From IMG/VR virus record IMGVR_UViG_3300032278_003045, positions 1-46,834 of that record: a stretch of 46,834 nt of DNA. One strand, 5' to 3'. Numbering within the stretch: the stretch's first letter is position 1; each line of letters begins with the position of its first letter. A program made the position numbers and the translations under genes. This DNA is from a virus. Shown piece by piece: positions 20,868-28,353 of this stretch. The notes under the pieces were generated by a model, which saw only the letters and a list, made by a program, of their open reading frames with translations, searched no databases and was not told the origin of the DNA.

Positions 20868-20960
20868 TCAACGAAAGTCATATCCAATAAAAAGTGTGGC
20901 ATAAGTTATTCCCAATGCAAGTATTATAATTATTGCAAGCCACATTAATTTTTGTTCCAT
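20868..20960 (-). CDS. Membrane microprotein ORF inside the tmRNA intervening segment, 30 aa
   Basis: Between the CCA of the acceptor piece (ends 20970) and the GGGGCTG of the coding piece (starts 20866) lies an ORF of 30 codons. It encodes one membrane helix: MEQKLMWLAIIIILALGITY, then ATLFIGYDFR. AAGGA lies five bases before the ATG, immediately after the CCA, and the TGA stop ends 1 base before the tmRNA 5' end. The segment is normally cut out during maturation of two-piece tmRNA, so the precursor could double as mRNA. Translation is inferred from the fit and the ribosome binding site only. Confidence 0.6.
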   Translation of the reverse strand: MEQKLMWLAIIIILALGITYATLFIGYDFR

Positions 20961-21033
20961 GACATTCCTTGGTGGAGCTGATCGGAATCGCACCGATGTC
21001 TTAAATGCTACTCTACAGTATCATCAACTAAAA

Positions 21034-21399
21034 CTATTTAGACAAATCTTGTGTCACATCTTTAATTTTTTCTATTTGTTTCATAATAATTGATTCACGT
21101 TTTGGCCAGTATATGTAGTCTTTTTCTGGATTTTTCATAAGATTATATAAAATGGGTAAAATTAATTCTTCAACCTTGCCCATATCTTCTACATATTTTT
21201 CTTCTAAATAATCTTTTTTATAACCAATTTCTTTTATAGCAGAATCTATTTTCTTTTCCAATGCTGAAAAATCTTTTGATTTTGCTTCAACCTCAACTAT
21301 TTTCTTTTCTACTTCTGTGGTTTTTGCTTTATATTCTTCATCATCTACTGCGGAAAAACCGAAGTCAAAATTAGCATATTCTTCAGGTATTGTTGCCAT
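21034..21399 (-). CDS. Conserved coiled-coil hypothetical protein, 121 aa
   Basis: The start MATIPEEYANFDFGFSAVDD is of a kind seen in other marine T4-like phages. The middle is a long charged coiled coil (TTEVEKKIVEVEAKSKDFSA and following) and the C terminus has LILPILYNLMKNPEKDYIYW, then KRESIIMKQIEKIKDVTQDL. No function known. ATG 21399 is used; it overlaps the RuvC-like gene by 17 bases, whereas a start at 21435 would overlap by 53. Its stop lies right at the start of the tmRNA acceptor piece. Confidence 0.65.
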   Translation of the reverse strand: MATIPEEYANFDFGFSAVDDEEYKAKTTEVEKKIVEVEAKSKDFSALEKKIDSAIKEIGYKKDYLEEKYVEDMGKVEELILPILYNLMKNPEKDYIYWPKRESIIMKQIEKIKDVTQDLSK

Positions 21400-21964
21400 T
21401 GTTGTATCCGTATTTGCAAATCCAATAAGAGTCAACTATATCTGAAATGGGATTTTTATCGCATTTTGTCTGAAATTCTTTTGTAAGTTCTCTCTGTGTG
21501 TCAGCCACAAAAGAATCATACATTAATTCTTTATTTGCGTTTCCCTTATTGGATGCGTATTTTTTAATTACTGTAGGAGGTATCATTTCATACCTCAAAT
21601 TACAGTTGTATAAAGTATTTTTTAAAATTGCCATATTTTCCGCAATTTGTAAAACTCTTTGACCATTTGCGGAATATGCATAATTTTCAATAAAAACTGT
21701 TTTGGGTCTTATATCATATTTTACAATACATTTTTCAACCCAAGAAGATAATCCTAGATATCTTTCCATCTCTGTCTTATATTTAGGATATTCTGCTATT
21801 TCAATATTATGTAAAGGGCCCCATCTTTCAAGTTGTCTATTATTTTTTGCTAAACAATAATGTGTAATGTTTTCATATTTCCACTCACCACGACATTCTG
21901 TTATTGCTGGGCTCGTTAATGAATAATCAATTCCCACATGCAAATCATGTATCCCAGTTATCAT
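21383..21964 (-). CDS. RuvC-like Holliday junction resolvase, 193 aa
   Basis: The protein has the RNase H-fold layout of RuvC-like endonucleases. D13 lies in HVGIDYSLTSPAI on the first strand, E93 in KTVFIENYAYSANGQ, and D175/D178 in NPISDIVDSYWICKY on the last helix, giving the four acidic metal ligands. PPTVIKKYASNKGNANKELM matches the substrate region of RuvC-like phage enzymes. It would resolve branched recombination intermediates before packaging, replacing T4 gp49. It overlaps the zinc-ribbon gene by 20 bases. The sequence is divergent from cellular RuvC, so specificity is not assigned. Confidence 0.8.
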   Translation of the reverse strand: MITGIHDLHVGIDYSLTSPAITECRGEWKYENITHYCLAKNNRQLERWGPLHNIEIAEYPKYKTEMERYLGLSSWVEKCIVKYDIRPKTVFIENYAYSANGQRVLQIAENMAILKNTLYNCNLRYEMIPPTVIKKYASNKGNANKELMYDSFVADTQRELTKEFQTKCDKNPISDIVDSYWICKYGYNNGNNT

Positions 21965-22109
21965 CTTCTTCGTCTTCTTCTGGCAATTCTAACGGTTCTC
22001 CACAATAAGAACAATACTGTACCCTTTCATTTTCAGATTCTTCTTCACTAATATTTACTTCATATACTTTAGAACAAATTGGACATGTAACTTTCTCTGA
22101 TAACTCCAT
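21945..22109 (-). CDS. Zinc-ribbon microprotein, 54 aa
   Basis: An ORF from ATG 22109 to TGA 21947-21945 encodes MELSEKVTCPICSKVYEVNI, then an acidic loop, QYCSYCGEPLELP and a very acidic tail (EEDEEDDNWDT). C9-P-x-C12 and C33-x-x-C36-G form a zinc ribbon. Small zinc ribbons often bind nucleic acid or RNA polymerase. It fills the gap between glutaredoxin and the RuvC-like gene and overlaps the latter by 20 bases. Confidence 0.65.
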   Translation of the reverse strand: MELSEKVTCPICSKVYEVNISEEESENERVQYCSYCGEPLELPEEDEEDDNWDT

Positions 22110-22131
22110 ATTAGGTTATTATTCCTTCTCC

Positions 22132-22386
22132 TCATTTTTTTAATGATTCTTCTAGTTTTTCTACAGTCAGAAAGGATTTACCATCCATAAAAATCTGAGG
22201 AACTTTTGTACTTCCTGTAACTGATAATATCTTTCCAAACAATTTCTTATCTGCTTGAATGAACATATATTGTATCTTATGTTCGGCGAATAAAGATTTT
22301 GCTTTTTCACACATTGCACATTCTCGAAAAGTAAAATGCCCAATAATATAATTTCCTTTATTGAAATCTATTTCATATTTTAACAT
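22132..22386 (-). CDS. Glutaredoxin, 84 aa
   Basis: The thioredoxin-fold core is IIGHFTFRECAMCEKAKSLF with active-site C23-A-M-C26, and the cis-proline loop is STKVPQIFMDGKSF. A usual dithiol glutaredoxin reduces ribonucleotide reductase or other disulfides with glutathione. It starts on the last base of the nrdJ stop (22386), so it is probably the reductant of that enzyme, whose C-terminal CxxxxxC pair needs re-reduction. Size is normal for phage glutaredoxins. Confidence 0.92.
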   Translation of the reverse strand: MLKYEIDFNKGNYIIGHFTFRECAMCEKAKSLFAEHKIQYMFIQADKKLFGKILSVTGSTKVPQIFMDGKSFLTVEKLEESLKK

Positions 22387-24317
22387 TATAAATCCACTAC
22401 TTCACAGCCATCATCTGCGGCACAAGCCAATTCTTGTGATCCCACAGTAAAATCTTTTTCTTCATATGTAGATAATAATGACCAATTAACATTTTTAGGC
22501 ATTGTTTTTACTGCTTTCGTATATTCATCTCTTGTACAATCTTGATACGGTGCTTGTCTGTATGTATGTTCAGAAAAAGGCAGAAAAGATATCCCACTAA
22601 TATCATCAAAATTATTCCAAACCCAATTTCCCATTTCCATCCATTCATGTTCTTTGACAGAAATAGTAACAGAGGGTTTGTGTTCACACCAATGTTTTTG
22701 ATATATAGACCAAAGACTTAATTGTTCAATAGCATTTATATCAGTTCTACATATTGCATTTTTTGGACTCTTCACAGGAAACGAAAATACAGTTGTGTGT
22801 TTCGGTTTCATTACATCTGGTTCATTTGGAAATTTTGCTTCTTTCATGAATTTACAGAGTGGGTCCTTATTGTCCGCTCGCACCGTTCTAAAATAATAAG
22901 GGTTGTGGCGAGCATGTATACCACTAGCAGAGTCAACAAGCTGGCTAACCGTACCAGAAGGCTTGACACAAGTGATTGCGGCGGCTTGTGAGATTCCAAG
23001 TTTTTCTGAAAATTCTTTGTTTGTTTTAATTGCGACATTTTTTAAATTCTCCAATAAATCTTCTAAATTACCCTTTTTACCATTTGTCAAAGAATTATCC
23101 ATTATTCCTGTGAGGGAAACGCCCAAAAGCCGCTCCTCCTCACAATTCTTCTTCCAGTCTCTTGAGAGATACTTGAAACTGGTGAGGGTTGATTGAAATG
23201 TTCCAAGGATAGTTGCAGTTCGAACTTTCTTTTCCAAAGATTCGGAATCGTCCCATCCTCTGACCACGACTTCAGAAAGGTTGCAGAATTCTCTGCTTCT
23301 AAGAATAATCTCGCTACATGGATTGGTACCAAAATCATCTCTCGGCTCTCGTCTGATTTGTTCTTCATTATTCAATCTTTCTACTTGTCGTTTAGCCGAC
23401 AAACTGTTATAAATTCCTCGTTCCCCAGATTTAGAATCATAAAGAGATAACCATTCTCGCATAAAAGTACCAACATCTGGTTTTTCTTTATAATTAACTG
23501 AATTATTAGCGAGGGCTCTTTGTGGATTTGTTTCACTCCATCGTCCTGATTTAGCATGGCGCATTGCTTCATCATTAAGATTAGATAAACTAATGAGAGC
23601 AGACCTACGAACACCACCTACGACAACAATTTCTGCGATTTTACAAACAATATCATGAGCTTCCACTGGTTTTAATTTTCGTCCAGCCGCATCCCGAAAT
23701 GTATTTATAGTAAATACAAAAAGGTCTTCCAAAGGTTCAGGTCCCGATGCTCTTCCTCCAAATGTTTTAAGAGCGGCACCAGCGGCCCTCACATTAGACA
23801 AATCCCATTTTGGAATTTGTCCTTGCCAAACTAATGAAAGTAATTCTTTATATGATTTTGCCCATCCCAGTTTTGAATCTGCTACAACAATTGTAGTATC
23901 TGTTTCATAAAATTCTTCTGCTATTGTTGGAAGCTGATTAACATATTCTTCTTCTACTGAAAAACCCACACCTGTCCCATTCATCAAGACATATAAAATT
24001 TCATCAAATGACCGTGGAGTATCTATTTTGGCATAAGAACAATTATAACCCGCTACATTTTCTTTTTTAAGTGCTTCTCCCGCTGTCATCAAACATCTCA
24101 TTGATGGCATTACATCAAGATTGCTAATAGCTTTACGTAAATCTGCCTCTAATCCATTATCAAGATCAAAATTGTGTTTAACTTCTAAATGTTCTTTAAA
24201 AAAATTCAAATATCTATCAACCGTTTCTTCCCAGGTTTCTCGTCTTTTAAGATCATAATCCCATCTTGCATATCTTGATAGGTGAATAAATGATTGATAT
24301 TCAGTAGGTAGAGGCAT
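22386..24317 (-). CDS. nrdJ: Adenosylcobalamin-dependent (class II) ribonucleotide reductase
   Basis: The 643-residue protein is a single-chain class II RNR close to the Lactobacillus triphosphate reductase type (739 aa) but about 100 residues shorter. C93 (NCSYAKI) and C345 (EFCNLSEVV) form the redox pair, C334 in GTNPCSEIILR is the thiyl cysteine, and the C-terminal C632 and C638 (ACAADDGCEVV) shuttle electrons. Other blocks are MNGTGVGFSVE, GVRRSALISLS, LLGVSLTGIMD and CVKPSGTVSQLVDSASGIHA. It makes deoxyribonucleotides without oxygen or iron but needs B12 from the host. It is flanked by thyX and glutaredoxin, all in one operon with primase. Confidence 0.95.
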   Translation of the reverse strand: MPLPTEYQSFIHLSRYARWDYDLKRRETWEETVDRYLNFFKEHLEVKHNFDLDNGLEADLRKAISNLDVMPSMRCLMTAGEALKKENVAGYNCSYAKIDTPRSFDEILYVLMNGTGVGFSVEEEYVNQLPTIAEEFYETDTTIVVADSKLGWAKSYKELLSLVWQGQIPKWDLSNVRAAGAALKTFGGRASGPEPLEDLFVFTINTFRDAAGRKLKPVEAHDIVCKIAEIVVVGGVRRSALISLSNLNDEAMRHAKSGRWSETNPQRALANNSVNYKEKPDVGTFMREWLSLYDSKSGERGIYNSLSAKRQVERLNNEEQIRREPRDDFGTNPCSEIILRSREFCNLSEVVVRGWDDSESLEKKVRTATILGTFQSTLTSFKYLSRDWKKNCEEERLLGVSLTGIMDNSLTNGKKGNLEDLLENLKNVAIKTNKEFSEKLGISQAAAITCVKPSGTVSQLVDSASGIHARHNPYYFRTVRADNKDPLCKFMKEAKFPNEPDVMKPKHTTVFSFPVKSPKNAICRTDINAIEQLSLWSIYQKHWCEHKPSVTISVKEHEWMEMGNWVWNNFDDISGISFLPFSEHTYRQAPYQDCTRDEYTKAVKTMPKNVNWSLLSTYEEKDFTVGSQELACAADDGCEVVDL

Positions 24318-24318
24318 T

Positions 24319-25152
24319 TTAAGTTCCTTTCAGTTTTTCTAAAAATTCTTTTGATTCTCTTTTAGACAATCCATACTTAGACATAACCCAACTACCGTTT
24401 AAATTGTCTTTTATAATTTTCATTTCTTTTTGGGAAAAAGTTACAGAATTAAAAACATAATCTTCAAATGCTTCACAACATATAGGAAACATTGGTTTTA
24501 CTAATTCATACATTGCTTCTGCATAATCTCTTGTTTCTTGTTGTGTATGAGAATCCATTCTCAAATTACAAAACTTAAAGAAATTATTTAAATCTATTTT
24601 CCAGATACATTCTGTATAATTCGAAACTGGTAAAACTACTCTTGCTAATTCCCTAGCAATCCCCTTAAATCCTTCGTAAAACCCATCTAATTCATTGGGT
24701 TCTACAATTTGTCTGTAACAACCTTTTGCATGTTCATTAACATCATACATTCGTCCAAGGACAAGCTGTTTGTTGTCTTCATCTAATTCTGTTCCTCGAC
24801 CTTGATTATTTTGTTCTGATTGTTCGTGTACATCTTTTTCCGCAGGCAAATAAAATTCGTCACTCATAATAGAATAACGACCTGAATACTCATTTATATT
24901 GGCAGTTCTATGTCTAACAATTTGTCTCATCACAAATATGGGTAGCTTCAGGTGAAACTTCACTTCACACATCTCAAATGGTGATGTGTGTTTGTGGCGC
25001 ATTAAATAACGAATTAGATTGCTTGTTTGACTTGTTTTTCGTGTACCAGTTCCGTAACTAATTCTAGCGGCATTTTCGACTTCTTCATCATTGCCCATCA
25101 CTTCTAATAATTTCACAAAACCATACTTATGCACTTGTTGTTCACTTATCAT
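24319..25152 (-). CDS. thyX: Flavin-dependent thymidylate synthase
   Basis: The 277-residue protein contains the ThyX signature RHR-x7-S as R80-H-R82 ... S90 in RQIVRHRTANINEYSGRYS. Upstream are ISYGTGTRKTSQTSNLIRYL and HKHTSPFEMCEVKFHLKLPI, and downstream NNFFKFCNLRMDSHTQQETR, all characteristic. It methylates dUMP to dTMP using methylenetetrahydrofolate and FAD. ThyX is common in marine phages and alphaproteobacteria. ATG at 25152 overlaps the primase stop by four bases (ATGA), and nrdJ starts 1 base after its stop. Confidence 0.95.
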   Translation of the reverse strand: MISEQQVHKYGFVKLLEVMGNDEEVENAARISYGTGTRKTSQTSNLIRYLMRHKHTSPFEMCEVKFHLKLPIFVMRQIVRHRTANINEYSGRYSIMSDEFYLPAEKDVHEQSEQNNQGRGTELDEDNKQLVLGRMYDVNEHAKGCYRQIVEPNELDGFYEGFKGIARELARVVLPVSNYTECIWKIDLNNFFKFCNLRMDSHTQQETRDYAEAMYELVKPMFPICCEAFEDYVFNSVTFSQKEMKIIKDNLNGSWVMSKYGLSKRESKEFLEKLKGT

Positions 25153-26150
25153 AATTTAAATTCTAATAATTTTGTTTTTGCAGTTAAACCCTGATAAGTA
25201 TTTTGTTCAATAATATTCATAACATCTATATTATTTAAAATCATATCATTAATATCTTTTTCTGTCACATGTTTAGGCCAGATAACTATCTTATAGTTAT
25301 CTGCAATAATCCTATCCATTTTTTTAATAATTTCTTTATTTCTTTTTTCATTATCATAAATGAATACTACATCAGTATTCTCAAACATTTTCCTATATGC
25401 AGATAAATCAGCACCGGCCATAGCAATAGAATTTTCTACAAATAAAGAATCAATCGGACCTTCGACTATATATGTTGTCTTATTTTCATCCCATGTATTC
25501 AAACCAAAAATTTTTGGCGCATTTTCTTTGACTTTAATTGTCACATATCTTAATTTAGATCCTCCTCTCAAGGATCTTCCTTGAGCGGCAATCAAATTAT
25601 AATCTTTATCTAAAAAAGGTATGACTAATCTAGGATCATCTTCAATTAATTCATAATTTGTATCAAGATTTAGACTTTCAACCCACTTTTTAAAATCTTG
25701 AGCAAAATAAAGATACTTGTATTTATTGAGTTCAATATTTCTAGATTTAACATACTGCTTACAAAAATGTTCATCATCTAAATCTTGTACACACGGAATT
25801 TCTAAAGCAATTTTTTTAAATTTTGGAGTTTCAAATTTGAATTCTGGTTCTTTATAATTACTAAATTTGTTCTCACCAGTCTTATATCTCTCCATAATAT
25901 ATTCAGAATGTAACCTCATGTCCAACTCTTTCAAAAAATTTGAAAAAGTTTTACCCACCCCGCAATTATGACATTTATAAAAAAGATCATTTTCTTTTCT
26001 ATGAATATATCCTCTTGCTTTTGTTGATTTCTTTTGTGAATCACCACAGATTGGACATCGAAAATTCCAAAGATATTCTCTTTTTTGTTTATAGAGAAGA
26101 AGACGATTAGATAAAAGATTCAAATATTTTACATCAATATAAATGGACAT
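25149..26150 (-). CDS. 61: T4 gp61-like DNA primase
   Basis: The 333-residue protein has an N-terminal zinc ribbon C32-P-I-C35 ... C60-H-N-C63 (RCPICGDSQ, YKCHNCGVG), a middle region with LVIPFLDKDYNLIAAQGRSL, and a Toprim domain with E230 (YIVEGPIDSLF) and D266 (VVFIYDNEKRNKE). T4 gp61 has 342 residues. It makes RNA primers with the gp41 helicase, which is encoded at 41.8 kb. It is the first gene of a replication and dNTP operon and is preceded by a near-perfect sigma70 promoter. Confidence 0.93.
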   Translation of the reverse strand: MSIYIDVKYLNLLSNRLLLYKQKREYLWNFRCPICGDSQKKSTKARGYIHRKENDLFYKCHNCGVGKTFSNFLKELDMRLHSEYIMERYKTGENKFSNYKEPEFKFETPKFKKIALEIPCVQDLDDEHFCKQYVKSRNIELNKYKYLYFAQDFKKWVESLNLDTNYELIEDDPRLVIPFLDKDYNLIAAQGRSLRGGSKLRYVTIKVKENAPKIFGLNTWDENKTTYIVEGPIDSLFVENSIAMAGADLSAYRKMFENTDVVFIYDNEKRNKEIIKKMDRIIADNYKIVIWPKHVTEKDINDMILNNIDVMNIIEQNTYQGLTAKTKLLEFKL

Positions 26151-26180
26151 AATACCCGAAGGAATTAAAGTTTTATTAGA

Positions 26181-26209
26181 ATTATATCAGATTTAATTAG
26201 GAAAGTCAA
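26181..26209 (-). promoter_or_regulatory. Sigma70-type early promoter before primase
   Basis: On the minus strand TTGACT (26209-26204), a spacer of exactly 17 bases, then TATAAT (26186-26181). The predicted start is about 25 bases before the primase ATG at 26150. It begins right after the stop codon of a 52-codon ORF. This is the best match to a host housekeeping promoter in the window. Confidence 0.75.
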
Positions 26210-26368
26210 TCACCAAGAGGCTAATAATAAAATTTTTTGGATTGATTCATCAGTTACATTTAAACTGTAAGCATAGTTATAGATAAGATTTACATCATTA
26301 ACTTTGTTTTTATTTTTTATAGATACAGCTAATTTATAAACTTTTTGTTCATTTTCATTCAGAGTCAT
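26210..26368 (-). CDS. Small hypothetical protein, 52 aa
   Basis: ATG at 26368 to TGA at 26212-26210. The product (MTLNENEQKVYKLAVSIKNK, then VNDVNLIYNYAYSLN and ESIQKILLLASW) looks like a small all-helical domain. The start overlaps the previous gene by 14 bases, and the stop abuts the -35 box of the primase promoter. No family recognised; the compact helical pattern hints at a small DNA- or protein-binding fold, without proof. Confidence 0.5.
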   Translation of the reverse strand: MTLNENEQKVYKLAVSIKNKNKVNDVNLIYNYAYSLNVTDESIQKILLLASW

Positions 26369-26642
26369 TTTCCCAATTTCTTTCGAATTTAGCAGGTTTC
26401 ATTACATTATTTAATGTTGCTAGGAAAGGGTGTCCGGGAGATAAACCAGCTATTCTATCAGATATAACATCAACTTGTTTTGTTATATGTTTTATATCAG
26501 TTTTTACTGTAGCTACATCTTCTTTTAATTCTATAATATTAACAAGACTCCACCCTACTATAGCAACAGTAATAGTAATCATTGGGGCCAATACAAATCT
26601 TTCAAAGGTATTGAAAAGTCTAAATTGTATTGAATCTTTCAT
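26355..26642 (-). CDS. Single-span membrane coiled-coil protein, 95 aa
   Basis: The product starts MKDSIQFRLFNTFERFVLAP, crosses the membrane once (MITITVAIVGWSLVNIIELK), and continues as a coiled coil (EDVATVKTDIKHITKQVDVI) with a Pro/Lys tail. The ATG at 26642 is preferred to a TTG seven codons upstream, which would overlap the fibre-like gene. One helix plus outward coiled coil is a build seen in spanins and holin partners, but no assignment is made. It is the last gene before the early operon. Confidence 0.55.
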   Translation of the reverse strand: MKDSIQFRLFNTFERFVLAPMITITVAIVGWSLVNIIELKEDVATVKTDIKHITKQVDVISDRIAGLSPGHPFLATLNNVMKPAKFERNWENDSE

Positions 26643-26649
26643 TTGTTCT

Positions 26650-27282
26650 TTACGTGTTAACAATTGTGCCTGAGGTGTCTCTAATGGTTATTAAGCCGGA
26701 TGCGCCATCAGAATTATAACATTTTGCAGAAAAAGTTGCATCACCATTGGAATGGTAGGTTTGAACGGTGTTCACCCCTGAATTATTATTTGTTTTTACG
26801 ACCAATTCCCCTTTATCATCAGCAGAGGTTCCTTCATGATCAACAACTATTTCTCCTAATTTGTGCATGGCCGTTGTTGTTACGATTGTAGTTATATCCC
26901 AGTATTCATTTAATGTATGACCAGTTGTTGCGGCAAATGTAATTGTTATACCATTATTTAATTCTTGAGCAGATCCTATAATTGCAACACCCGTAGCTTC
27001 CCATGTGGAGGCCCCATCATCTGACCAAGTAAATGTATCAGTAGCGGCGGCCAAATCAATTTTCACTCGATAAGTTCTAACATCAGCCGCATTATAATTT
27101 CCACCATATGTAAGGTCATTTAATCCAGATCCAGTAAATGTAGTTGTACCGTATCCTAAAAAATAATCATTAGCAGAATCTTCACCATCAGACCACCCCT
27201 GAAATGCAATATTAGTCAGTCTAGCGGCGGTTCCATCGCCTTCTGTATGGTTTTGTATTGTAAGTGTATCTCTTGCTATCAT
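26650..27282 (-). CDS. Putative virion appendage (tail fibre-associated) protein, 210 aa
   Basis: The protein is rich in Thr, Asn, Gly and Asp with beta-strand alternation (FLGYGTTTFTGSGLNDLTYG, TYRVKIDLAAATDTFTWSDD, NNGITITFAATTGHTLNEYW) and ends VQTYHSNGDATFSAKCYNSD and GLITIRDTSGT. This composition is typical of phage tail fibre or head-decoration proteins. No signal peptide. The next three genes upstream are conserved phage genes near the main fibre, supporting a structural role. Specific function is not known. Confidence 0.6.
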   Translation of the reverse strand: MIARDTLTIQNHTEGDGTAARLTNIAFQGWSDGEDSANDYFLGYGTTTFTGSGLNDLTYGGNYNAADVRTYRVKIDLAAATDTFTWSDDGASTWEATGVAIIGSAQELNNGITITFAATTGHTLNEYWDITTIVTTTAMHKLGEIVVDHEGTSADDKGELVVKTNNNSGVNTVQTYHSNGDATFSAKCYNSDGASGLITIRDTSGTIVNT

Positions 27283-27602
27283 ATTTGCTTTGCTCCCACT
27301 TTAAATATTGACTTAAAATTTTCGTCAACATTCTGTTTTTTCATCTTATCTTTTTTAAATTCGTTTAAAAGATGTTGCAAATTTCCTTGTTTTTCTTCTA
27401 TACGTAATTGCTTTTTACTCTTGGGTTCTTCTCTTAACTTAAACATTCTAACAATAGAAGAAACAGTTTCAGCATCACTCTTATTTATATTTTTCTCCAC
27501 CAGTACATTTATTACATTTTTTGCAACATTATAATCGATATCATGTTTTTCTGCAAAAGTTGCAATTTCTTCTTGTTCTCTAAAAGCTGTGAAATCCAGC
27601 AT
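27279..27602 (-). CDS. Hypothetical protein, 107 aa
   Basis: No family recognised. It starts MLDFTAFREQEEIATFAEKH, has a helical middle NVAKNVINVLVEKNINKSDA and a basic coiled-coil-like C-terminal half (KKQLRIEEKQGNLQHLLNEF and following). The first seven residues recall the targeting-like N termini of other genes here (MLDFKDFLLE), but the cleavage site is missing. It overlaps its upstream neighbour by 23 bases and the fibre-like gene by 4. Confidence 0.55.
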   Translation of the reverse strand: MLDFTAFREQEEIATFAEKHDIDYNVAKNVINVLVEKNINKSDAETVSSIVRMFKLREEPKSKKQLRIEEKQGNLQHLLNEFKKDKMKKQNVDENFKSIFKVGAKQI

Positions 27603-28353
27603 ATTTACGTCCGTATTTAAGATAAATCATAGAACCTGTTAGTTCATCTTGTAAAACAATCGGTTTGCCTGGATTTGCTCTTCCATATTGTCTAATGGCT
27701 TCCCCCGTTTCATCATTACCTACATAATTTTCATATCTAGCATAACGGCGTTTACCGTATCTTGCTCTCATAAAAGTTTCTGGTTTAACCATAAAAACTT
27801 CTGAACCAGCGAATTTACTTCCTTTTTTTATTTTCTTCTTTCTAATTCCCGGTTCTGCTTGTCCTGGCTTAGTAGGATGTTCTACACCAATTCCTGCAAT
27901 ATTACCACCGCCAGCGGCTAATCCATCTTCGTTTAATTCTTCATACATCTCAAGTTCAACTTCTTCTATTAGTTGACTTACTTCTTTTTTGTTATACTTA
28001 CATTCTTGCAAAAATGCCGTATATTCTTTTTCTAAAAATGTTTGATCGTAATATAATTTTGCGTTTTTATTTTCTTCTTTCATTAAAAATAATGCCGCCG
28101 CAAAATTAGCAAATTTTGAAGATCCACCAGGAACTTTTGCTAAAATTTTTTTTAAGTTAAAAACTAATGTATCTGATAGTGTATATGATTCTTTTTCTTC
28201 TTTAGTTTTTAACTTGCTTCTTTTTTTAAGAACTTTTCCATTTTCATCAATTATACCCAATTCAAAGGCTTTTGTACTCTTAAAAGGAGTTGCAAGTCTT
28301 TTAATGAATGAATAAACAAAATATATATTACCTGCGGCTGATGCTAATCCCAT
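27580..28353 (-). CDS. Conserved marine T4-like phage protein, 257 aa
   Basis: The start MGLASAAGNIYFVYSFIKRL with ATPFKSTKAFELGIIDENGK followed by VLKKRSKLKTKEEKESYT and FNLKKILAKVPGGSSKFANF is a pattern I associate with a conserved protein of cyanophages and related myoviruses. The C-terminal third is basic with YGKRRYARYENYVGND and LTGSMIYLKYGRKYAG. A Gly-rich linker (GLAAGGGNIAGIG) lies around residues 144-156. Function is unknown; a virion role is likely from its position among fibre genes. Confidence 0.65.
   Translation of the reverse strand: MGLASAAGNIYFVYSFIKRLATPFKSTKAFELGIIDENGKVLKKRSKLKTKEEKESYTLSDTLVFNLKKILAKVPGGSSKFANFAAALFLMKEENKNAKLYYDQTFLEKEYTAFLQECKYNKKEVSQLIEEVELEMYEELNEDGLAAGGGNIAGIGVEHPTKPGQAEPGIRKKKIKKGSKFAGSEVFMVKPETFMRARYGKRRYARYENYVGNDETGEAIRQYGRANPGKPIVLQDELTGSMIYLKYGRKYAGFHSF

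Larger units (their letters stand above)
20690..21033 (-). ncRNA. ssrA: Circularly permuted two-piece tmRNA
   Basis: Read on the minus strand, the acceptor piece comes first: T-arm ATCGG-TGCGATT-CCGAT (20997-20981), acceptor strand CAGCTCC (20980-20974), discriminator A and encoded CCA (20972-20970). About 100 bases later the coding piece starts with GGGGCTG (20866-20860), which pairs with CAGCTCC over 7 bp and includes the G3-U70 alanine identity pair. Next are a D-loop-like GATTTCGAT, an H-type pseudoknot (CATC/GATG with GACA/TGTC, 20821-20799) 13 bases before the resume codon, the tag ORF, and a 7-bp hairpin TGATTGT/ACAATCA (20722-20695). This 3'-part-first order is the permuted form known from alphaproteobacteria. 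tmRNA rescues stalled ribosomes and tags products for proteolysis. The 5' limit near 21033 and 3' limit near 20690 are estimates. The T-loop has G in place of U55. Confidence 0.92.

Noticed and set aside
20970-21033. A tRNA gene ending in CCA
   Set aside because: The T-arm and acceptor strand look like a tRNA, but no 5' acceptor strand GGAGCTG or D-arm lies upstream; the partner GGGGCTG is downstream, as in a permuted tmRNA.
23100-23368. Second gene inside nrdJ
   Set aside because: Out-of-frame ORFs within a long, well-conserved RNR; no independent signals.
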